64,000 bases of DNA, from positions 469,700,008 to 469,764,007 of the forward strand of contig NC_081405.1 of NCBI RefSeq assembly GCF_030272615.1, in the 5' to 3' direction. The translations under genes and the position numbers were made by a program. Shown here piece after piece: positions 55,704 through 64,000 of this stretch. Position 1 is the stretch's first letter. Every line of letters begins with the position of its first letter. The DNA comes from Cryptomeria japonica. Its lineage: Eukaryota; Streptophyta; Pinopsida; Cupressales; Cupressaceae. The notes beneath the pieces were generated by a model. The model saw only the letters and a program-made list of their open reading frames with translations, did no database searches and was not told the origin of the DNA.

Positions 55704-57331
55704 TGGTGGTGCAGGAGCACCTAGGACTTAGGCTCATAGTCCTTCTACAATTTTGGCTTGTACTGACCTTAGCTAAGTTAGGTTTCTAATAAGGACTCTA
55801 GGAGGGTCTAAGGTGTGTGTGTAATGTTTGATTTGAGTCAAGTGTAGGCCTAGTTGAGTTAGTTTTATTTCTAGGTTTGTACTTTGTGAGTAGGTGGTAG
55901 TTTGAGTAGGTAAATGGCCTTTTTGATGGTCAAAAGAGGCATAACTTGGTGAGAGAATTAGAGAGGTTTAGAATAGTCTTAGTAATGTTGAAAAAGACAT
56001 GAATAATGACTTGTAATAGGCTGCCTAAGTTGGCAAAGCAAAATATGGAAAATTGTAAAAGCTGTCATGACAACTTTGGTCCTAAAAGAGCTTAGCGGTG
56101 GAGTTAGGGTTAGCACATTGACCTAAGATTCCTCAACACATGGGTAAGACTATTTAAACCTCCTCTTGCATGGTTACCAAGGTTGGAAGCATTAATTTTT
56201 GTGAATGACAATCTGAAACCTCTCATTTTCAGACTGTTATCACTGTTTTTGTCTTATTTTGCATAAAAAGTGAACACAAATGGTTTGAATCCATTGATCC
56301 AGTTTTGGATAGTAGTTATTTGGTGTGTTCCAGTACTATTTGGTCCATTTCATTCTTTGTAAATAGTCTTTATTAGTTCTTGTAGTGTTTTGGTTTCAAA
56401 CAACTAGTTTTGGCTTGTAAATAGAAAATTTGTGTAAAATGGTTGTCGCATAAAATCCCTCTATGCTACCATCACGACCTATTGGGACATGGAAGGAAGC
56501 CCTATGTACAGTACAAATATGTAGGGAGGATTTCTGGAAGTAAATTTCATCTTAGTTTCCACCTTGTTCTAGGCGAGTCCAGGAGCAACCTGGCTAGAGG
56601 AAACAAGGTGTAAATTGAATGTATGTTGTAGGGGTGACTTCAAAACCCAAAATTTAGTATTTGGTATTGATGGAAAGGTCAATTTAGAGTTCCATTTGAG
56701 AGGGGAAGCTTTGACAACCTCATTTCATAACCTTATTCCTTTGTTGAACAGTCACAGCCGGTTAAGGCCTAGAAACCCTAACAAACCCTCATTTTTGGGT
56801 TAGGGAGCTGTACGACAAGATAGGAGACTAAAACCAATAAAATATCTTGAGGTTGGGTGAGTGTTTGAAGAAAAATAAAACTTGTTGCAGAGTCTTTTGG
56901 ACCGATTCCCTCAAAACCCTTAAAAATCGGATTTAGGAGGCCTAATTGGGGCTCATCCTTGTAGCCTTATTTCTAGGCAATTTTATGAAATGGGCAAGGG
57001 AGATGAAGATTTAACAACCTCAAATGGACCTAATTTAATTAATTCCATGGTAAATACCACCTCCACACCTCTGCAATGTCTCATAACAACATGGGGGTGA
57101 AAAGTGAGAAGTTGTCAATAGTGCAAGATTGAGCATATGAGAAACACATTGAGCTGGTAGAGTTCCCAGTCAAAAGACTTGTTGCAAACAACTTAAGATT
57201 GGAAAAGAGAAAGTCCTAGGAGAGATTGGGAATGACTTGGAGGTCTTGAAGCATAGCTAAACTTGGTGAGGTTGGTGGAATTGAGCAACACCAACTAGGT
57301 CAAGTGTGAGCAAGCTAGGTTAACCCTATCA
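55704..57331 (+). mobile_element. 5' LTR of the chromovirus-like element
   Basis: It starts at one of three TG dinucleotides at 55704, 55707 or 55710 (TGGTGGTGCAGGAGCACC) and ends CCCTATCA at 57331, three bases before the PBS. Length about 1.6 kb. A TATTTAAA box lies at 56151. The left boundary is set by the end of Tat-like coding DNA and is good to a few bases. Confidence 0.78.
56151..56158 (+). promoter_or_regulatory. Candidate TATA box in the chromovirus-like LTR
   Basis: TATTTAAA about 445 bp into the LTR, followed by a C/T-rich stretch (CCTCCTCTTGC). Plausible by position only. Confidence 0.45.
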
Positions 57332-57334
57332 AAT

Positions 57335-57346
57335 TGGTATTAGAGC
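57335..57346 (+). other. Primer-binding site, initiator tRNA-Met type
   Basis: TGGTATTAGAGCC differs by one base from the common plant PBS TGGTATCAGAGC and lies directly after the LTR end. Confidence 0.8.
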
Positions 57347-57372
57347 CTATAAGATTTGGGCTAGGAGAGTAG

Positions 57373-58370
57373 ATGTCCTCAGTGGAATCTTTAGGAGACA
57401 ACACCAAGGTTACCAATGCAGAGCTGGCAAAGAAAGTGGATGATAGAGAGGAAGAGAATAGGCTCCTGAAGGAAAAATTGGTATAATTAGAAGGTAAGCT
57501 TGGTGAAATTGAAACCAAGGCAGATGAAGTGTTGGTAAAGGTTGAAGGAGCAGAAGGGAAGGGTAAAGAGGTGTCAGAAGTAGACAGAGTACCTGAACTT
57601 GATCCTGTTTTTGAACAAGAACCTTTCCTAAAGGCATTGAAAGCCTTGTTCACTGGCAAGATGCAAGTAGAAGTGGTTCTAGAATGGATAAAGGGCATGG
57701 AGAACCATTTTGAATGTGAAGGCATAATTGGAGCTCAAAGAGTCAAAGTGGCCAAGTCTAGGATGAGGGGAGCCACTCTCACATGGTGGAAATTTGTTTA
57801 GGATGAGAGGAAGAAAGTGAGTAAAATACCCATCTCTTCTTAGAAAGGGATGTTAGTCAAAATCAAAGAAGCTTATCTCCCTGATGACTATGAAGTGTAG
57901 ATCCATAGGAAAAGAGAAAACCTAAGACAAAAAGACCTTGATGTAAGTGGTTATACGGAGGAGTTTTGCAAACTTAGTCTTAGATCTCATGCGGTGGAAG
58001 AAGAAAGCCTTAAGGTAGCTAGATATCTAAATGGACTAAGATGGAACATCCAAGAAGAAATCAGTCTATTAATCCCAAAGACAGTTCATCAAAGCTATCA
58101 ACTTTCTCTTAAAGTGGAAGAAAAACTGAAAAGAAAACATGATTTAAATAGTAATAGGGGCAGAGGTAGAGGAAAAGAAAATAGAGGCCATAGGGGAGGC
58201 TTTGGAGGAAGAAACTCAGAGCAAAGAATACAAGGTGAGTCTAAACTCACTGAGCAGCAAGAAGGTGACACGGTAGAGGTTACTCATATTTTGCCTAAAT
58301 GAAATGTTACCATTGCAATCAGCTTGGTCATCTAGCATATAGGTGTCCAGAGAAGGGATCATCATCATAG
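57373..58370 (+). pseudogene. Chromovirus-like gag with CCHC knuckle, broken
   Basis: Start MSSVESLGDNTKVTNAELAK, followed by a coiled coil. The frame then passes stops near 57483, 57799, 57841 and 57898 but stays in phase through FLKALKALFTGKMQVEVVLE, ATLTWWKF and LKVARYLNGLRWNIQEE to an Arg/Gly-rich tail (NRGRGRGKENRGHRGGFGG). The knuckle CYHCNQLGHLAYRC (58305-58346) is in a different frame, so one small indel lies near 58290. Gag would package the RNA. Confidence 0.85.
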
Positions 58371-58385
58371 AGTAGTGAAAGGAGA

Positions 58386-58884
58386 GTGAACTATCTTCAA
58401 GAAGAGACTTCAAGCAACAAGACTTCAGAGGTTGCCTTAAAATCAGAGGTAGGTGACAATCTGATGATAAGAAGAACTTTGATAAAACAACCTGTCAGAG
58501 AAGAGCCTAGCCAAAGGAGGTCATTATTTAGGATCAAATGCAAGATTATGGACAAAGTTTTCAAAGTAATCATTGCCTCAGGGTCAACAGACAACATTGT
58601 GTCAGAAGAGGCAGTGAGTAAGCTTAAATTAAAGAAGGATACCTCACAACAACCCATATAGGGTCACTTGGTTGAACAAAGGCCAACATGTCCCAGTCAA
58701 TGAGCAAGCATGGGTGGATTTCACCATTGGGAGGTATAAGGACAAAGTGTTATGTGATGTCCTACCCATGTATGCATGCCATATTCTATTAGGAAGACCA
58801 TGGCAATTTGATAGACAAGCTATCCATGATGAAGCCAAGAATGCATATTCATTCAAGAAAGATGGAGTCACATTCAAGATATAA
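58386..58884 (+). pseudogene. Chromovirus-like protease, active-site Asp lost
   Basis: IIASGSTDNIVSEEAVSKL corresponds to the retropepsin motif with the catalytic Asp of DSGS replaced by Ala. A stop and frameshift near 58660 precede the second half (WVDFTIGRYKDKV, CHILLGRPWQFDRQAIHD). Without the Asp the enzyme cannot act. Confidence 0.82.
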
Positions 58885-60400
58885 TCTATCCTTGAGGAAG
58901 GTGAAAAGAGGGCAGCAGGTCCTAATGTCCTTTTGGTGAGTGAAAAATAGTTCTTGAAGACACTTGAGGAAGGTGAAGGAGTAGGGTTTGCATTAGTAAT
59001 GAAACCTAAAGAGGAAGACAAGAAAGAGAAACCAGATTTGCCAATGGAGGTTCAAGACCTATTGAAACAGCTCAAAGGGATAGTGAGTGATGGACAACTA
59101 GCCACCTTACCTCCTAAAAGAGCCATAAGCCATCAATTGACTTCATACTCGAAGCATCCTTACCTAATAAGGTGACTTACAAGATGACTCCCCAACAAAA
59201 TGTAGAAATTGCTGAACAAATCCAAGAGATTTTAGACCAAGGCCTAATTAGGAAAAGCATTAGCCCTTGTGCTGTACCTACTGTCTTAGCCCCAAAGAAA
59301 GGTGGTACTTGGAGATTGTGCACTGACTCTAGGGCTATAAATATGATCACCATTAGATATAGGTTTCCAATTCCTAGAATAGAAGACCTAATGGATTGAT
59401 TAGGGGAAGCCAAATAATTTACCAAGATTGATCTTAAAAGTGAATACCACCAAATTAGGATTAAGGAGGGTGATGAATGGAAAACAACATTCAAGACAAC
59501 AGAGGGTCTTTATGAATGGCTTGTAATGCCATTTGGCTTATCAAATGCTCTAAGCACCTTCATGAGGCTAATGAATGAGGTGATGAAGGACTTCATAGGT
59601 AGATTTGTGGTGGTATATTTAGATGATATTCTCATTTTCAGTAAGGATAGGGTAGATCATGTTAATCATTTACAAATTGTGCTACAAAGATTGTATGAAG
59701 AGAAGCTAACCATGAACTTGGACAAGTGTGAATTTGTTAAGCAGGAGTTGGTTTATCTTGGGTTTGTGTTGTCACATGGGAATATCAAGATGGATCCTAG
59801 CAAGGTTGAAGCCATAGTAAATTGGCCTACTCCTAAGTCAGCAACATAGGTGAGAAGCTCCCATGGACTAGCTCAGTATTATAGGAAAGTCATTAGGCAA
59901 TTCAGTGCTATATGTGCACCAATGTTGGACACTATTAGAGGTGGAATGAAGGAAAAGTTTTAGTGGAATGAACAAGAAAATAAAGTTTTTTAATCCTTGA
60001 AAGAAAGGATAGCCACTCAACCGGTGTTGGTGTTGCCTAGTTTTGAGAAACTCTTCATAGTGGAATGTGATGCAAGCAATGTTGCAGTAGGTACTGTCCT
60101 AAGTCAAGAAGGAAGACTGGTAGCTTTCCATAGTGAGAAGCTAAGTGACGCTAAGAGGAAATACTCCTCATATGACTTGGAGTTATATGCATTAGTGCAG
60201 GCTTTGAGGAAGTGGAGACACTATCTCCTTCCTAAGGAAAACACAGACAACCAAGCTTTGAGCTTTCTAAACTCAAGAGACAAACTCAGTCACAAATGCA
60301 TGAAGTGGGTAGAATATATGAAAGCCTACACCTTTACAATCAAGCACAAAAAGTTCAATTAAACAGGGTTGCTGATGCATTGAGCAAGAGACTCTTGTCA
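58885..60400 (+). pseudogene. Chromovirus-like RT and RNase H, broken
   Basis: A linker (MEVQDLLKQLKGIVSDGQLA) precedes RT blocks YKMTPQQNVEIAEQIQEIL, GGTWRLCTDSRAIN and [19 protein letters not shown]. The catalytic box [13 protein letters not shown] is intact. RNase H follows: VECDASNVAVGTVLSQEG, SSYDLELYALVQALRKW and YLLPKE. Stops lie at about 59397 and 59416, and breaks occur near 59165, 59849-59996 and 60360. RT is less eroded than integrase. Confidence 0.88.
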
Positions 60401-61175
60401 GTCCAATAAATTCAGTTAAGAAGCATAGGTGTTGACAGCTTTAGAGACCTATACCCAGATGATGAAGACTTATCAAATGCCTACAAGGTATGCAAAGAGT
60501 ATCAAAATCATTTTCATAGTGAGTATTCTGATTTTACCTTGCAAGATGGGTTATTGTTTAGAGGAGGGCAACTTTGTGTGCCTAGAGGGTCAATAAGAGA
60601 AAATATCATACAAGAGAAGCATAATGGTAGTCTTAGTGGTCATTTTGGAGTCAACAAGACTCAAGAGTTAGTTCAAAGGTATTACTATTGGCCTAGGATG
60701 AATCAAGATGTTAGGAAGTATGTGGAAACTTGTATTGTTTTTCAAAAGGCCAAGGGCACATCTTCAAATGTCAGTTTATACCAACCTCTTCCCATACCAA
60801 TTAGACCTTGGGAGTGCATTAGTATGGATTTTGTAGTGGGTTTGCCAAGGACAAAGCAGGGATTTGACAATATTTATGTCATAGTCGAAAAATTTAGTAA
60901 GATGGCCTACTTTGTACCTTGCAATACTACTCATGATGCATGCCATATAGCTCAGTTGTTCTTCAAGGAAGTGATAAGGATACATGGTTTACCCACGATT
61001 CATGTTTGGAAGACACTTTGGCAAAAGCTTGGCACCAACCTATCTTTTGGATCAGCCTACCATCCACAAACAGATGGGCATACCAAAGTGGTTAATAGGA
61101 GCTTAGGAAACTTATTGAGGTTGCTTACCAAGGAGTATGGTTAGACATGAGATCAAGTGTTGTCACAAGATGAAT
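60401..61175 (+). pseudogene. Chromovirus-like integrase, catalytic residues missing, truncated
   Basis: The zinc-binding region has two His (HNGSLSGHFGVNKTQ) but CIVFQ in place of CxxCQ. The core begins CISMDFVVGLPRTKQG with the first Asp. At GLPTIHVWKTLWQKLG about 15 residues that normally hold the second Asp are deleted in frame. DGHTKVVNRSLGN has Lys where the catalytic Glu should be. After EYG, TAG and TGA replace codons, and similarity ends at DQVLSQ (about 61175). Confidence 0.87.
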
Positions 61176-64000
61176 ATTGTCACAAATTGTATTCTTAATA
61201 ATGTGCATTTCAAAGATTTAATGTGGTTTTTATGTATGCAATGAAACTAAAATAGATTTGAGCATTCAATTTAAAAGATAATTTAGATGTGAGGAAATAC
61301 TGTATGCATTTTATTCATGCAATTGATATGTAATTCGATATCTAGTATTCATTAATTTGGGATTGTCAATGCTGATGAATTATTGAGTGCAAGTGATGTA
61401 GGAACAGGTGAACAAAGTTGAAGGTGAGAACATGACTCAGGTAGAGTTGTTTTTAACTAATGAATTTGAGGGAATAGGGAATCTCATACACCACATTAGT
61501 GAAATTATGCATATACATTTATGAATAATTTTGAATCATGAATGAAATATTATGTTTATTTGACTTTATAGGATGAAAAATCGTTAATGATTTGAATTAA
61601 ATAGTGACTCTATGATTTCACATTCCTTGTGTGGAAATTATTGAAACTATAATTTATGTTTGGTTTTAGGAATTATACTATAGTTGTACGTATATAAATA
61701 TTAATGTTAAGGTTAATGTTTTAAATTAAATTTATACGATCATTGTTTTACGATACCAACATGATTATTTACGAAATATATTCACATGTCTATAAATTAG
61801 TATTATCTATTATTATTTAAATGTCTAAGTTTAATATTACTTTGCAAAAGATGACATAGTCGCATGTAAAAAATCTATCTTAACAAAAGGTGGTGGATTT
61901 AGTGCTAGGAGATAGCGACTATGTTGCATGGCAGGTTGGTTGACTGATTAGACTCAAGTCGACTAATACATGTGGCCAAACTAAAAAAAAAAACTATTGG
62001 TTAACTCCAACCTAAGACAATGACTTTGTCCCAAACTAGCTAGGAGTCGATAGGTGGCTAACACATAGGCAAAACCATCAGTTTAGATGCAAAATTTAGA
62101 GGTTTAATATGAAAGCCATGGCTTAGACCTGGCAGTATAATCAAGGAACCTGCTAAAGACAAATACATAAGTGTTTGTGACACTTTTCCAACCTCTCCAT
62201 GGAGTGATCAAACTGATATAGTCATGATGGATGAAAGAAATAAGCCATGTTAAAACTACAGTTTGACTTCTTCATTCCACACAGGATGGAAGTAGACCAA
62301 CAGTGGTGGCGTAAAACCACAAGAAAAAGATGCTTATAACTACAGTAAATAATAAGATAATAGACACTTAGTACCATGAATCTAGGAATATCAATGATAG
62401 AAGGCAAATGTATAGTTAAATCATGCATTAAAACAACATAAATTGCATCAAGAAATGCCATCTCTGTTAGACGTGGATAAGTAAGGAGAGTTAAACATAG
62501 ACTCAAGTAATAGACTCCTAATCAATAACAATCACCGAGCCTTTGAATGGGGAGAAATCGTAGGAAATATTAGGATAAATAGAGATGGAAGGTAGGAAGA
62601 TGAAGACACATTCATGAGCAAGGAGAAACGATAGACTTATGAAGGAAAGAAGAGAATAGAAGAAGGGATTAGAGAAGATAATTTTATAGTATCAAAGAGA
62701 GAGAGAAGAGAATTGTTTGATAATAGAGTGGTAGGATAGATTCGAGATAGATTTTCAAGCAAGGCATAGTTCTATTTGGCGGAAGAGCGTTAGAAGTCTA
62801 ACAAACCAGTCCAAGCTTACAAGAGGTTGGATTTCTTTTGATTATGGTTATTATTTGGAATAAGAAAGTATGAAATTAGAAGTTTTAGAAATAGAGTACG
62901 ATTATTTATATGTGTTGCATATGTCGTTGTTTATTGGAAATGCATTATAAATTGTTTAAAATAGATGAAAGGAAATCATAGAGATATAGATGTTAATTAA
63001 TTGCTATATTAGTGCAATTTGTCCAAATGATTAGTTTATATTTCCATTAAGAACGTGTTTGCATACCTTTTTGTTTATATATGAAAGAAAATTCATGCAT
63101 GTATAACACCTTCTTATGCATTGCATTGTAATTTTATTTAGTCGAAAAATGGATTATGAAACTATGATGCTCATGAAATCTTATTGTTTTTTTAAAGTAT
63201 GGAAGATTATCTTCAATTAGATAAAATAGGCAAAATAGTGTTTATAGGAAAGATGATATTTCTATTTTTCAAGAGATTGTATTCTCGATTGTATTTATGT
63301 TTGAGGGAACCAAGCTAGGGATAAGATTGAGTTAGAAAGTTACCTTTTGGGATGGGTGCCGAATATGGATTTTTAGAGAGAATAGTTGCTTTTTCAAACT
63401 ATTTATTTGTTGTGCATGGCATTATATTCGGCCGAGTAATTATTTGAATTTATCCATAGAAATAGATGGAAATTCCTTATTTTATGCTCTCTACCATATC
63501 CTTGAATGATAGTGAATGCTTGTTTCTTAGAATGAAGTAGAAAAATGAAAATGCATATATCATCTAGGCATGCACCAAATTCTCTATTGCTTTTCAAATT
63601 CATTGGTTAAAACAATTCATGTAGGGTCAGGTATTCTTGATTGACCAACAATTTTGGGGAAGCGTAAGCTTCAAGGTTGCATGGAAAAAGTGCTTGAATC
63701 TTGTTCTCATCTTCATTCAAAGGACTAAAAGGAAGTGACTCAGAATGGAGATCAACGAATGCATCTCACCTTCACTTTTCTTGTATAATCTTAAGGGAAT
63801 ATGAAAGCCTAAGTAGGGAATAAGGACTTATATGTTGAGAAATTTGTATTATTCATTTACATGATAATGATATATCTATGAATGTTTTTATATCCATATT
63901 TGATGTCTCCCTATATTTTGTATGAAATAGACGTAATGATTGAAATTTGAGTTTATTTATGAATAAAGAGTAGATTAGGTCTTATCGTTAATTTACGTCT
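61176..64000. other. AT-rich DNA, no gene recognised
   Basis: Stop-dense on both strands. It contains no RT, integrase or gag motif and no clear LTR boundary. Purine-rich runs occur at 62590-62720. It could be old LTR or intergenic DNA. Confidence 0.45.

Larger units (their letters stand above)
55704..61175 (+). mobile_element. Ty3/gypsy chromovirus-like element, 3'-truncated
   Basis: Plus-strand element with 5' LTR (about 55704-57331), tRNA-Met PBS, gag with knuckle, protease, RT (YLDD), RNase H and part of integrase. It stops at about 61175 inside integrase. The integrase C-terminus, any chromodomain and the 3' LTR are missing. Chromovirus-like is inferred from the RT/RNase H sequence style and PBS, not from a chromodomain. 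It carries stops and small frameshifts throughout. Confidence 0.87.

Overview
The window is nuclear DNA of a seed plant. The very low gene density, deeply nested LTR retrotransposons, old decayed copies and a GAG-only retroelement family suggest a large-genome plant, perhaps a gymnosperm. That placement is an inference from style and was not tested against any database. There is one convincing host gene, an intronless abscisic acid receptor of the PYR/PYL/RCAR family at 11.2-11.8 kb on the minus strand. Almost everything else is transposable-element DNA or AT-rich sequence with no recognisable content.

Left part (0-20 kb). A truncated L1-like LINE on the minus strand (0.4-5.1 kb) has an LTR inserted in its reverse transcriptase. 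AT-rich DNA follows, with a LINE relic and a 310-bp Harbinger-like MITE. Then come the PYL gene and a degenerate tandem repeat of about 100 bp at 12.8-14.2 kb. The most unusual object in the window lies at 16.3-19.9 kb: about 2.9 kb of near-palindromic satellite bounded by long, diverged inverted arms. It looks like a foldback-type element.

Middle part (20-41 kb). A solo LTR with target-site duplication (TSD) CATCT (21.35-22.6 kb) sits in an older Copia LTR relic. A large minus-strand Ty1/copia element runs from its 3' LTR at 23.6 kb to a broken gag at 37.8 kb. It is interrupted by a solo LTR (25.7-27.0 kb, TSD GTATC) and by a complete 7.9-kb element (27.2-35.1 kb, TSD CTTAC). The complete element has two LTRs, a PBS, a PPT and one long gag-protease reading frame, but no reverse transcriptase or integrase. 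It is a non-autonomous TR-GAG type element. A second, 5'-truncated copy of that family lies in the opposite orientation at 37.8-41.1 kb.

Right part (41-64 kb). A minus-strand Ty3/gypsy element of Tat type (41.1-49.0 kb) carries a decayed antisense gene with a plant mobile domain and an apparent intron. That gene is itself split by a 1-kb TIR element. A plus-strand Tat-like element (49.0-55.7 kb) is inserted in its RNase H-integrase region and retains a 5' LTR, PBS, leader, gag, protease and a G-patch-like segment. It is in turn cut by a plus-strand chromovirus-like gypsy element (55.7-61.2 kb) whose integrase is broken. The last 2.8 kb are AT-rich with no recognisable gene.

No retroelement here looks autonomous. 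Most disabling lesions are single in-frame stops, followed by frameshifts and truncations at nested insertion points. Intact TSDs allow the insertion order to be reconstructed at several points.
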